Below, one piece after another: positions 36,462 to 46,820 of a stretch of DNA of 64,000 nucleotides (position 1 is its first letter; every line of letters begins with the position of its first letter). The DNA is from Wyeomyia smithii. Its lineage: Eukaryota > Arthropoda > Insecta > Diptera > Culicidae. Below the pieces are notes generated by a model. The model was not told the DNA's origin. It saw nothing but the letters and a program-made list of their open reading frames with translations, and did no database searches. The position numbers and the translations under genes were made by a program. The stretch covers positions 6,422,183 to 6,486,182 of the forward strand of contig NC_073695.1 of the NCBI RefSeq assembly GCF_029784165.1, read 5' to 3'.

Positions 36462-37073
36462 TTGGTACATGTACCAGGTCTCACACCTATGATAAAACGC
36501 ACACTAAAAATCAACATGCCTTCGGTGGGAATCGCTTGCAGCAGCGATCACACAGTCAAGAGTTTGTGTAAGACTGCTAAAGATCCCGTTCCCCACATGC
36601 AGAAAAGTAATGCCGTATACCGAATTGCATGTATTGACTGCGAGAAATGCTACATCGGTATGACCAAAAATCAGCTGCGAACGAGGATGTACGGCCACCA
36701 GTCGTTAGTGAACACTCTCGATCGGCACCTATCGACTGGTCACGAATACTCTGATCCACTGATACAGCAGCTCAGAGAGAAATCTGCTCTGTTGGAGCAC
36801 GCTATAGATCAACAACACCGTTTTGATATAAACAATCCATCGATAGTCGATACCAGTTTCAAAACACAGGCGCTGCCGGTATTGGAGATGTGCCACATAT
36901 ACACCACTCCTGATACGGTCAATCGACGTACGGACACTGATGGCATCAGCGCTACATATAGCTATCTGCTTACAAGTGTAGCGAATCTGAGAGCGGAGCG
37001 ACCAACAGCAGCCCGTCAGCACCAAAGCGACACCAACGAAGCATTTGATTCCAACACTAACCAAAGCTCATAG
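36462..37073 (+). CDS. Penelope-like element GIY-YIG endonuclease domain, 5'-truncated (right arm)
   Basis: Same protein as the left-arm copy, here in the + orientation and open for 612 bases to a TAG stop. An upstream ATG in the frame at 36417 lies in the central spacer, so a 218-residue product (MFLLFLEG..., then the element sequence) could be initiated from non-element DNA. Motifs in order: VPGLTPMIKR linker, CIDCEKC cluster, VYRI/CYIGMT core, RTRMYGHQ, LPVLEM, NRRTDTDG. Loss of the reverse transcriptase by 5' truncation is the usual fate of target-primed retroelements. The intact frame suggests recent insertion or arm-to-arm gene conversion. Confidence 0.88.
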   Translation: MVHVPGLTPMIKRTLKINMPSVGIACSSDHTVKSLCKTAKDPVPHMQKSNAVYRIACIDCEKCYIGMTKNQLRTRMYGHQSLVNTLDRHLSTGHEYSDPLIQQLREKSALLEHAIDQQHRFDINNPSIVDTSFKTQALPVLEMCHIYTTPDTVNRRTDTDGISATYSYLLTSVANLRAERPTAARQHQSDTNEAFDSNTNQSS

Positions 37074-37393
37074 ACTTGTCCGCACAGAATATTTCTTCCT
37101 CCCCTGTAGTATTGGTGTTTGGGCTAGAGTCCGACAGTTCGAGTGGGAAAATTTTTGTGTGATGGAGGCGAAGTGTATCGCTCGATAGGTTTTTTCACCA
37201 AATGTACCAAAACTTGAATCTGCGCTTCGGATGTACGGCATTAAACCCTTTACGACCCGACCTTTTTATGTTTAGCAAAAACTTTTTAACTTGTTGGTTA
37301 CTGTTCTCGAGTGAGTAGTTTTTCAATGTCATATAGTGTAATATTGTCCTAATGTAAATCAATTTGTACGTAAAATGTGAAATATATTTTAGG

Positions 37394-37425
37394 CCCTGAT
37401 GATGGTCCCATAGAAGGACCGAAAC
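37394..37425 (+). ncRNA. Hammerhead-ribozyme-like core (right arm)
   Basis: CTGATGA (37396-37402) is followed by one extra T, then GGTCC (37404-37408), a 7-base loop, GGACC (37416-37420) and GAAAC (37421-37425). CUGAUGA, stem II and GAAA are the invariant parts of the hammerhead core, and Penelope-like elements are known to carry such ribozymes in their terminal repeats, with very short stem III. Stem I and stem III are not convincing in this single copy, and the extra base before stem II is unusual, so activity is not claimed. Confidence 0.55.
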
Positions 37426-37458
37426 GTTGGTGATGAGCAGATAGAAATCAACGCAATT

Positions 37459-37916
37459 CATTAGACTGCAAGCCGAAATATAAATCCCTTAAATAATACA
37501 TCAATTCCAGTTTCCTTTCAAAGTTATAGCATATACTAGCTTATTTTTTCGATAACCACGAAAAACGACTTTATGGGATTTATTTTATTCTTAAATATGC
37601 ATAATTTCTGACCAGATGATCGGTTTTCGATCTTTTTGGATCAAGTTGGAGATAGTCATTCCTAGTTTCATGAAAAAATACTGAGGATTTAAATATGTGT
37701 ACTTCTAAATACAAAAAAATAAAAAAATATTATAATTTTTATCGTGTTTTCAAATTAAATTGACTCAACAATAAAAAAACATAAAAATAAACATAAAAAA
37801 TTTCCGTGGTTATTTAAATTGTCACTATTGCTGTCACTGTCACTATTAATGTGATTGTCCCTATCATTGTGTTTGACACTGTTCATGTATTCTTTTTAAC
37901 ATTAATTACTCTGATC
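37459..37916. other. Non-coding right flank of the palindrome
   Basis: AT-rich sequence with a short run of GTCACTATTG-like words near 37820-37870. No feature identified. Confidence 0.5.
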
Positions 37917-38162
37917 AACAGAGGTTCAGCCCTAGAGTTCAAACTGGAAAAATATGAAAGATCATAACTTTTCACCCATTTTTTTGTGAATTTTGGTGTC
38001 TCTAGCCAGTTTGGAAGTGCATCAAAAGGCCTAATTGCTTACGAGTTCATCGCTTTTACGTTCGTTTACTTAATTTAAATCTATGAAGATTTAACGCAGC
38101 AAAATTCGCAGAAACGGTTCAAAAGCTTCTTTTCAGTTTGAGCTCTAGGGCAAACCTGTGTT
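37917..38162. mobile_element. MITE, 246 bp, with CCCTAGAG terminal repeats
   Basis: The left end AACAGAGGTTCAGCCCTAGAG pairs with the right end, which reverse complements to AACACAGGTTTGCCCTAGAG. Homology continues for about 10 more bases (CAAACTG). Subterminal GTGAATTTTGGTG on the left faces CAAAATTCGCAGAAACGG on the right. No target-site duplication was found. A related fragment lies at 42768-42935. Confidence 0.7.
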
Positions 38163-38166
38163 GTTA

Positions 38167-38430
38167 ACTGGTCGAAAAAAGCGATAAAATAATTTCGTAG
38201 CTTTGCGTGAATTTTGGTGCGTAAAAGTCTTCAGAGTTTTGAATGAAGTTTCCCCGTAAGCAAACTTGAAAGCGACGAACCTAACGAGCAATTATTCTGC
38301 GGCCTTTTGATGGCCTTCCGAGCTGGCATGGGGCACCAAAATTCACAGAAACGGTTTAAACGGTATGATACTTCATGTTTTACCAGTTTGTGATCAAGGG
38401 CAAAACATTTTTTCGCTTTTGTCGACCAGT
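38167..38430. mobile_element. Related MITE, 264 bp, with ACTGGTCG ends
   Basis: The ends ACTGGTCGAAAAAAGCG and CGCTTTTGTCGACCAGT are inverted repeats. The interior has GTGAATTTTGGTG and CACCAAAATTCACAGAAACG, the same subterminal words as the neighbouring 246-bp element, so the two belong to one family and lie side by side. Confidence 0.65.
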
Positions 38431-41400
38431 GTAATTATTACAACAGTTGGAGCCACTTAGGATATTATTGTAAGCACGATGATGAAATCTCTAATGCATG
38501 CAAGAAGACGTCTAGGAATGTAACACAATAGTAGAAGGTGATACGATATAAATCTTGAGAGAACGTACTTTTCCAGTGATTTAATTAGCTAAAATACCAT
38601 GCTAAAGAAATCGGAGATGACGGGTTCTAGTTTTGTCAAAATATCGACGAGTCCTGGACAATTAGGTCATGCCTAACAAAAACTTAAGTTACTATTGAGA
38701 AGTAAAATAAGGATATATGGTAACATAATAGCTATCAATTTGGCTGTAGTTTTACGCGAAGTAAGAAGTTCGATCACTACTTATAAACCTGGGTTTCCTC
38801 TCAAAAGGACAATATATTGTTGTAAAAATTATTGTTTTGCATTTATTTGAGATTTCAATGAACCTATAACAATCAATTCATTGGTCCCGTCCTCCACTAT
38901 AACTATTCAATATTTACGCTAACAATAGATCACCGGTAGCATTTATTATTGTCTTTACCGTTGTGGTGACGCTATTCAGTCAACGATAATCGACCGTCGG
39001 ACGGCAGCCCGGACGCGGAAAGCCGCCTCGGCGTCGGTGGCACCGACAATGATTTATGAGCTTCCACCGGACTTTCTTTCCGGAATTCCGGTATTCCAGC
39101 GTCGTTCGCATCGCAACCACCATCGCCATCACCGCGAGTACGTAATCGACTTTCTTCCCATCGAGGGGTGGATCGTTTTGCATTTGTCATTGCACGAGCC
39201 AGCGCTGTGCGACAGAGCACCCAAAACCCCTTCAATCCGTCATCAATTGATGGGGAGGTGGCTTTCGTAACCAGCCATTCGAACGCTCGTTAGTGAGGTC
39301 GCGCACCATCCATCAGATTGTCTAAATGCCACCAAAGCAAGCCGCGTGACTCCCGCAGTCCACGGCAATCGTCCTCGCCGATAACCTTCGCGAGATTATG
39401 CAAATCGAATGCCGAACACTATTGGAGGTTCCGAAAACAAAAGACTCCACCTTAATGCAGCGACGAACGTCGGCGGGTTTCGTTCTGTTTCGTGCTCTGC
39501 TCCAGCAACCGGCGGCAAAATTCTAGGAAAAGCCGGTGAGTGGAGGCGACGGGTCGAGAAGAGCGAACGCGTTCGCCAAATGTCATCCCCGTTCGGTTCG
39601 GAACGATATTCTAACTCTGATCCGATGTCGGGCCAGCCCCGAACAAGAGACCGGTGGAGAAGGTGACTGCTACGGAGAATGCTCATAAGTCACAGTCATC
39701 AGCGCCCGTCTGCTGGAGCTGCTAAATGTCAGTGGGGCAAACGGTTGAAGTCGAGTGTGACGGGCGGTAAGTGTGTTTGCGCTTGCTAAAGTCAGAATAA
39801 TTGTGGGAGAACAGGTTTACGGATGTCAGTTATTGGGTAAGATTGGAATAGAGTTGAGTTAACCTCAAAATTAGCGATGTTCTTCTCTTTGCTGCGATGT
39901 TAGCTTTAGGTAACTGTATTTTCGCTTAGCGAAAAGTGATTACTTCTGTCTATTCCGACACCGGCACCCACGGTGCAGTGTTAGTACTGTTACCGCAGGA
40001 CGATTTGCTACTTTATCTCGGTAGCTGGTCTGTGGCTATTTCTTTCCTATGAACATCAGCGCCACTGCGACGATCGCGCGATGATTTAAATATCATCCTC
40101 ATAAAGAAGCGAAGCTAACGACATGGCAAAAGAAGAAAAACCGCGCAATTACCGCATAATTGAAAGCGAAATCGCCCGAGTAGCTGGATAACGGGGCACG
40201 AACGCGCGGTGCAGGGAGCGAAGTCGAACGAAGAGGTTGCGTTCGTATGAAAGTGAAACTGGTGCTGCGCTGCCGCCACAACCGCTTCTCCCCTGTAGTC
40301 AGTCCGTGCTTTCAGGGACACCACATTTTGTGCCCGGTAGGCACAACAATGTTGTTCTGTGTTGTGCTCGAAGCTGCTGCACGACACGGTCTACCGTACG
40401 GTAAATGTCAATAGCATCACTCAAGTGTATCTTCAATTTGTAACGCTCCTCCGACAGCAGGCGGCACGGCACGATTCGTAACGGCAATCGGAAATCTAGT
40501 CGAATCTCGAGCTTCCGCTGAGATGAAACACGAAAGATCACGTTGAAATCTTGTCGCTGGAGAAGATCGATATTTAACTGATTGTGAAACTGTTATACTG
40601 CAGTTAGCAGAGGTGTGCTTTTGAAGGAAAGATGGCACATAATGTAGCTTAGGTATACTCCGTTCGTTCGAATCGATTTCAAAATTCTAGATTAGAATAC
40701 AATACTTTTATTTTGATTGAAACAGCCAATTTACATTTCGATACTTTCCATGGAAAGTTTGTCCTTTTGTACATTACAAAGTCTACTATTTCCTTTTAAC
40801 CAGAGTTTCAATTATCACACCATCAACAACAACCACTCACAACCGTTGCATTACATCAATTACTCAAAATAAGCATCGAAAAAGCAACACCAGCACTTGC
40901 ATCACAATCACATAATATTTGCCCAATTCCCACACCTTGTTTTCTCTGCCCAGCACTACAAACTACCCTTACGGTGCTCCGAGCTGCCGGCCACCAAAAG
41001 AAGACCCATCATTCGTGTTTGTAAACAAATTCTCCCGCGGTGTTGTCTTCATACCACCAGTCCAGCGAACAATTTGCGATAGCATTTTATCCCTTCACCG
41101 AGAAAAAAACTCCACCGTCAACTAGCCGCCAGTCTGCATCAGACTTGAATCCCAGCGGCAGATGACTTTGCTAAAAGAAACCGTGTTCTTCGCATCACCA
41201 ATCGACACGAGCCTCGTATCAATACGCCACAACGGTGTTGGGTCAACTCTTGTACCAAGGGTCATCAGCGGTCGTCACATGCGGCATATTGCGACGAAAT
41301 TCACCGATTATTGGGACGTCTTAATGCTGCAAGCGTCTGCAGTCCGTCAATTGATTCCTCGTTTGCAGTAAGAGAGTTTTTCCATACTGGTAACTGCAGC

Positions 41401-42767
41401 AAAAGCTTCAAGCGGTTGGCTTTGAGTGCATAAACGATTTGCATATTAAATAGCTTTGCGGTTAAAGCGCGCTCTTGAGGGTTTGTACAATCGTGATCCC
41501 TCAAGTTTGGTCAAGTGGCATTAAAGATTATATCAATGCATATTTCGGTAATTAAAATGTCATAAAGAGTGTTATCTGATGAATGAAAAAAAAAGTTAAC
41601 CTAGACTGCAATTGTGCCAGTGGGCTGTTGAGAAATCGTGATTGCAGGTGAAGGCTAGTCGAAATTTAAACGTCCTCCCGTTTTTCACTCTTTATGGGAT
41701 GCGTAAATTGTCACGCACAAAACGCAATGCAATCATCACTTGCAAAAGCCACCTTCCAAACGGAGGTTCACATGCTAACAAATGAAAGCGTTTTAGCCAA
41801 TAATGTCCTACTGACAACAGCGGCGAAAAAAAATCACCTTCACATCACCAACCAACACAAAAAAAATGGCACTCTAATTAGTAGTTTAAACACATCAATC
41901 GTCAACCCGCGACGCACACGCAGAGAGCAAGGTGCAAAAAAAGCCACCCAACCATCGACGGCCATTGCACACTCCTTCAACTCAACACTCGAACACTCTC
42001 GAATTTAAATGTACATGATCATGAAGTCCCATGTCCGTATAATTATTTCTACAAACGCTTCTCAGCCGAACGGCTGACCGTTCCGTTCGTCAGCATGTTT
42101 TGGCAGTTTCGGACGCGAGCTTCGTACTATTATTATTACTATTATTGGTTTTATTGTGGCTGCCGTTGTTTTTTTTTTTTTTTTTTTTTTTTAACTGTTC
42201 ATGGTCAACTGAAGAAACGGCAGCACCACCGGGGCAGGGGCACCCAAGTTAAAGTATTCCGCTACACTCTGCGTTGACCCCTGGGCTGGCTGTCAGCAGT
42301 CCGCACCGAACGGAGTTGTCGAAAGGTGACCTCAATTTGTACCATAACCATCACAACCCCAGCGGAGACCGGTTGCGAACCCTTGAGCGGTACGCAGCAA
42401 ATGCCTCGAACAGTTGTGAGTTGAAGTTCTATAAGTGACCATTGAAGCAAAGAAATTGTCTCGTAGTTTTAAATTGTAAAATTCATAATATATGAATAAT
42501 TATAATAAAAACTGTTGTTCACTGGCTTCCAAGATCATCCTGTTAAGTTTTCTTGATTTGATAAAACAAGAAAAATGTCAGTCACATAATTTATGATAAA
42601 CTACAATGGTTATGATTTGCCATAAAAATTAGCACCTAGCCTGGACCTTTAAATTATATTTTCTTGGTAAACTCCGCAGTGCAGGACCAACTCAATGCAC
42701 TCTAAATATATGATGTAACTTTAATAAATTAAGTTTACCGGGGTGTGAAGATCTGTAACAATGGTGA
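38431..42767. other. Non-coding sequence, partly GC-richer
   Basis: No gene supported. The section 38980-41500 is less AT-rich than its surroundings and looks single-copy. Open frames here overlap on opposite strands and show no family motif. A T24-like run and a TTA-rich microsatellite lie at about 42126-42192. Confidence 0.4.
42126..42192. repeat. TTA microsatellite and poly(T) run
   Basis: TATTATTATTACTATTATTGG is followed after a short gap by more than 20 consecutive T residues. Confidence 0.8.
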
Positions 42768-42935
42768 AACAGGTTTTCCCTAGAGCTCAAACTGGAAAAA
42801 TTGAAAGATTTTAGCTTATTATCCATTTCTGTGAATTTTAAGCCCCTAGTTAAAATAACTTTTTCAGAAGCGACGTACCCGGCGAGCACTTAGTCTGCGG
42901 CCGTTTGACGCATTTCTGCATGCATCAAAATTCAC
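42768..42935 (+). mobile_element. MITE fragment related to 37917-38162
   Basis: AACAGGTTTTCCCTAGAGCTC, then AAACTGGAAAAATTGAAAG, then TGTGAATTTTAAGCC and CATCAAAATTCAC. These match the left half and the right subterminal word of the 246-bp MITE. The right terminal repeat is missing. Confidence 0.6.
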
Positions 42936-43140
42936 AATATCATTTTGATTGTACTTTGACAACATTTCTGAAGCAATTTATTCATCTGATTTTTACATAA
43001 TTTTGACATTGTTATGACAGTTTTTAACATTATTTCGATGTGGTTTGGACAGAATTCCGACGTGTAAAGATATTTTTACTTATGTGTTTTTGTTTCTCGT
43101 TCTGGTATTTTTGACGTAGGACTACGTTTTAAGGAAGGTC

Positions 43141-43764
43141 TATACTGCCGGTACCCGCATAACTGTCCCATACTGATTTTGGTCACTTTTGAGTTATCAT
43201 CGGGAATCGACTTAATTGTTATCATGTTTTCTGGAAAAAAATTAAAATTCATACTTTTGTATGGAAAAACATGGAAAAAATACCAAGTTGTTTTTGTCCC
43301 ATATTGAAAGTACCCGCATTACAGTCCCACTGCATAGTGGTAAAAACTGCAAACATGTAATTTTGCTCCAGATTAGTGTATATCGGATTATTTTAGGCAT
43401 ATAGAAGTATGTCATTTAATTAACTAGATTAATGTTGTTTTTTGTAGTACAATCTACGTTGCCGATGATACTGCCGGTTGCTGGTTGAATTTATATGTGA
43501 TGGGACAAAATATGCGAGTACTTTTGAAATGTACCCACATATTTTGTCCCACTTTGTCTTCTTTTCAAGTTATATAACGTAAAACCAATTCCATCCATGG
43601 TTTTTTATTCTCAACGATAAACTTGTGCTGCCATGAAACTGTCATGGTCATTGGTTCTGGATTCAATTGCTGGAAATTCGAAAATTCACGGATAATATTA
43701 AATCGCCGTTTTCTCAACATGTTGTTTTTCATTATGGGACAGTTATGCGGGTACCGGCAGTATA
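43141..43764. mobile_element. MITE, 616 bp, TATA/TA target site
   Basis: The element 43145-43760 begins CTGCCGGTACCCGCATAACT and ends with the reverse complement, AGTTATGCGGGTACCGGCAG. TATA flanks both ends (43141-43144, 43761-43764), so the duplication is TA or TATA. Degenerate copies of the terminal word, GTACCCGCATTACAGTCCCA near 43310 and GTACCCACATATTTTGTCCCA near 43530, lie inside, as transposase-binding subterminal repeats often do. There is no coding capacity. Confidence 0.88.
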
Positions 43765-44585
43765 CTGCCGTGATATGACATTTTGACGTACATCCTTTTG
43801 ATTATTTTTTTCCAATGCGGCCCAAAAACGAACGGGTTACTTGTCACTTTTGTATTCAAGTGGTGTATACGTCATTTTGTTTTCTTGATTTTATGCAATG
43901 TACGAATAGGGGACAATTAAAAGAAAGATACCAAAAGATGAGTCTTCGAATAACGAACAAATTGGCATAAAAACCACATATTCGAGAAAATGGCGTTTAC
44001 GTCCCTTTGTTATCTCACGACAGTATAGAAGTGAATATGTAGATATTAATATAAATCTATATAATCTCTATATCTATCTATATAGGGGACGAAATTATGT
44101 CCAATTCCAATTATGTATTACTTAATCAGGCTGATTCAAATTTTGAATAGTGTCTATGTCCACGGTTATCAAAGTTAGCTGAGGGGAGAGCAAAAGATAT
44201 ATAACACTGAGAAGAAAAAAAGGAATAGCTTTCATAAAAAATTGTGTGCAAGTTACGACGTTTGTAACTTGTATGCAAAAGTGTATTGAAAAATATCACA
44301 TTGTTATCATTATTAATCATTTGGCTTGCCTTTTGATGACACTTTCACTGTCACTGGACTTGTTTGTTGCTAAATTAAGCATTTACGCTGTCGAAAAGTC
44401 AATAATATTAACAAAACGGCTTGAACTTTTTTTTCTTCCCCTTCCAATTTTAGCATGGGTGGGGAAGGGGGTGACATTTAATGAAAATGAAATTTGTATC
44501 GGCCTTAGTTTTCAATTGCTCGATCATTTAAAAAATTAACTGTGTATTCGCTCAAATGCAGAAAAACGTTGCTATTGTATTAACT
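43765..44585. other. Non-coding sequence, probably an older repeat split by the MITE
   Basis: The sequence left of the MITE (GACGTAGGACTACG) and that right of it (GACGTACATCC, then TTACGTCCCTTTGTTATC) share a style of GACGT/ACGTC words. This suggests the MITE landed in an older element. No gene is supported. Confidence 0.35.
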
Positions 44586-44601
44586 AGGTCATGCAGATTC
44601 G

Positions 44602-44710
44602 CCCAATCAGAGTTGAGCTTCATGCATGCGATTCATTAATGCTTTTTCTAGCACTATCAACAGAATATTATGCCTAATTTCGCGGAAATACACTCTTTGG
44701 TCTATATAAG
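44602..44710 (+). promoter_or_regulatory. CCAAT box and TATA-like box, promoter-like
   Basis: CCCAATCAGAG at 44602 and TCTATATAAGAG at 44701 are about 100 bases apart. A similar pair on the opposite strand occurs at 62875-62966 (CTATATAAGAG with CCAATCAGAGG), so this is part of a dispersed unit. No coding sequence is recognised downstream. Confidence 0.3.
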
Positions 44711-44905
44711 AGTCTACCTTCGACACAAACAAATATGATATCAATTATCAATACGCAACACACAATAGCGTAATAAACATTTGCGTGGCTCAGAGTGCTG
44801 CATTCCAGTTATCTGCTTCCATGCGATGCGAGAAGAATTTCATTATCTTCTTCCCGAACAATATTCATCTCTCTGCGTCTTGCAAAACTGGGTAAATGAC
44901 AAAAC

Positions 44906-45199
44906 TTGAAAATAAGTAAGTCGTGGTCCCCGTGGCTCTGTGGTTAGCGATGTCGGTCGGCTAGCTCTCCCACACGGTTGTGATGTCGGGTTCGATTCCC
45001 GATCGAGTCAAGGAACTTTTCGAGCTGGAAATTTTCTCGACTCAGCACTGGGGCACGGTGTACCGTTGTACTTATCCTACACATGCAAAATGTGCCAAAA
45101 ACAATATCTATAACGAATTCTCTCAACTATAATCTAGTTGATCGAGACCGCTATTAGCCCCAAGGCTAAGCGTGCGATATTGTTTTTTGAAAATAAGTA
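44906..45199 (+). mobile_element. tRNA-derived SINE with perfect 13-bp target-site duplication
   Basis: The element 44919-45186 (268 bp) is flanked by TTGAAAATAAGTA on both sides (44906-44918 and 45187-45199). Its head contains GTGGCTCTGTGGTTAGCGA (A-box region) and GGTTCGATTCCCGA (B box), the internal RNA polymerase III promoter of a tRNA gene. The body continues through GGGGCACGGTGTACCG and ends GCGTGCGATATTGTTTTT. The intact duplication points to a relatively recent insertion. It encodes no protein and depends on a LINE reverse transcriptase. Confidence 0.92.
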
Positions 45200-45430
45200 G
45201 GAGTTTGCATCAAAGACACGACCGCATAACTGATGTTGTACTACGCTTATTATTAACAAATTTATTGTAGAGTGTGTTTCATTATTGAGTGACAAAGTCT
45301 ATTATTGCTTGCCTTAATTAAGAAACTTTTCATTAAATAAACGATGGGAATCTATTGTACGAGAATAATACAACACTTCAACGTAATACTGCACTCCTTA
45401 TAGTAAGAGACAATTCGCACATTTTGTGCC
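45200..45430. other. Short non-coding stretch with a dispersed-repeat fragment
   Basis: ATCAAAGACACGACCGCA at about 45210-45230 resembles the AAGCCACGACCGCAAGGTTG word at 57795 and its reverse complement at about 48672-48692. Confidence 0.4.
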
Positions 45431-46820
45431 TTGCTGAAGTATGAAATATTTGTCAGTAACCACTTGAAACCTTTTAAAAAAAAGTTTATCTTCGATTACT
45501 TCTTTAGTTGTCCTAAGAAGGGCAGTTTGCCGTTTATGCTGATCACAATGACAAAACAGATTGAAAAATATCGAGAGATATGTGACCGATCAGCAAGTGA
45601 TTTGTTTAAGCCGAAAGCAAATTTGGAAAGCCAGCTAATACATGCGCAAGCCAATGTTGCTGCTGCTACCACAACTCGCTGCGCTACTGCTAATATGGTA
45701 CGGCCTGTTCGTCTCACCATCTACCTAAAGAATGTTATTAGTTTGCCCAGAAGCACTATTTTATAGCCGCAAAGTGCTTTGAAATAGGATCCGCCTTTTT
45801 TTTTTTTCAAATTTCTCATTCACTCATTTTTACCAGACGAAAGATTCAATAAATCGCATTTCATTTTTGTAATCAGCGGAAAAGACATGGTGCACCCGCA
45901 ACAATATCTATAACCCACACGCAACAATTTAATCCGTATCGTATTTTGCTTGCTGTTGCGTCATATTGCCACTGTGCGTCTGAGGGATGATAAAATTCTG
46001 CCCATGCTGATTGGAGAATCGAGTTCATGTTATTGCTGTAAAGTCGAATTAAGCACCTTTGTTAGGGAGTTCTAAATTTTAAATGAAGCGTAATATTTTA
46101 GAAAATGATTAATGTTCAATTACTTGTTTGGTTGCCTTGTGAAGGTTAATGCGCTGTTCAAAATCGGATTTACTGATCGCAATCTTTTTGCTGCTCTTAC
46201 AGTTGTGGCAGATTTTAATTGCTATCTAGATCCATCAAAGAATGCTTGCTTGTGTTGCTGCCAAAATAGGGTGAAGCTCCATCGCGAGGAAGAAGGCCGG
46301 AGCCCTCAACCCGTAAATCGAAACCTTTGCTACTATGGCGCTGCTGCTAAGATATATGACCGACAAGCAAATGGTTTGTTTAAGGCGAAATCAAATTAGA
46401 AAAGCCAGCTGATACTTGCACAACCCCCTGTAGGTCCTGCCGCAATCCTCTACGCCAGCGGTTCTCAACCTTTTTTTGTCCGCGTACCCCTTGGCGATAT
46501 TTTTCATATCGATTGTACCCCCTGGCTTGGAATGTTCTCGCAGAGTGGGAGAGAGTAGTGGTAGATCATGTTGTGGTAGTCTAGTTCAGGTTTCAAATGG
46601 AACTTTGGTTTGTTTGATAGCTACATTCATATTTGAGAAAGCAAGATTGAACAACAAATTAAGTATTATAAAGAAAAATGCTTTGTCCGCCATTACTGAT
46701 TTATCTTTCGCGTAACCCCTGAAGGCTTTCGAGTACCCCCAGGGGTACGCGTACCCCAGGTTGGGAACCGCTACTCTACGCCACTGCTGATATAGGAGTG
46801 TGCGTCCATCCCACCATCTA
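45431..46820. repeat. Two diverged copies of a mosquito-type dispersed unit
   Basis: The first copy (about 45570-45730) has ATATGTGACCGATCAGCAAG, TTTGTTTAAGCCGAAAGCAAA, AAAGCCAGCTAATAC and CTCACCATCTACC. The second (about 46345-46825, split by a MITE) has ATATATGACCGACAAGCAAA, TTTGTTTAAGGCGAAATCAAA, AAAGCCAGCTGATAC and CCCACCATCTACC. The order is the same and no coding frame is preserved between them. The source element is unknown. Confidence 0.6.
46448..46781. mobile_element. hAT-type MITE, 318 bp, with 8-bp target-site duplication
   Basis: The element 46456-46773 begins CAGCGGTTCTCAACC and ends GGTTGGGAACCGCTA. It is flanked by CTCTACGC on both sides (46448-46455, 46774-46781). CAG-GGTTCTCAACC ends with an 8-bp duplication are characteristic of hAT elements. 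GTACCCC words repeat towards both ends. The insertion splits a dispersed unit that is uninterrupted at 45570-45730. Confidence 0.92.

Larger units (their letters stand above)
36439..37458 (+). mobile_element. Penelope-like element 3' part, right arm of a palindrome
   Basis: Sense-strand copy containing the endonuclease frame (36462-37073), about 320 bases of 3' untranslated sequence and a hammerhead-like motif about 30 bases from the outer end, as expected for the terminal repeat of Penelope-like elements. The sequence outside the palindrome differs on the two sides: 7-bp satellite on the left, unique DNA on the right. No target-site duplication was evident. Confidence 0.92.

Noticed and set aside
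35394..37458. Palindrome as a terminal-inverted-repeat DNA transposon
   Set aside because: Each arm encodes a retroelement-type GIY-YIG protein in its own sense direction and no transposase lies between; the spacer is only 25 bases.
44930..45010. Functional tRNA gene
   Set aside because: It lies inside a 268-bp unit bounded by a 13-bp duplication and lacks a paired acceptor stem, so it is the head of a SINE.
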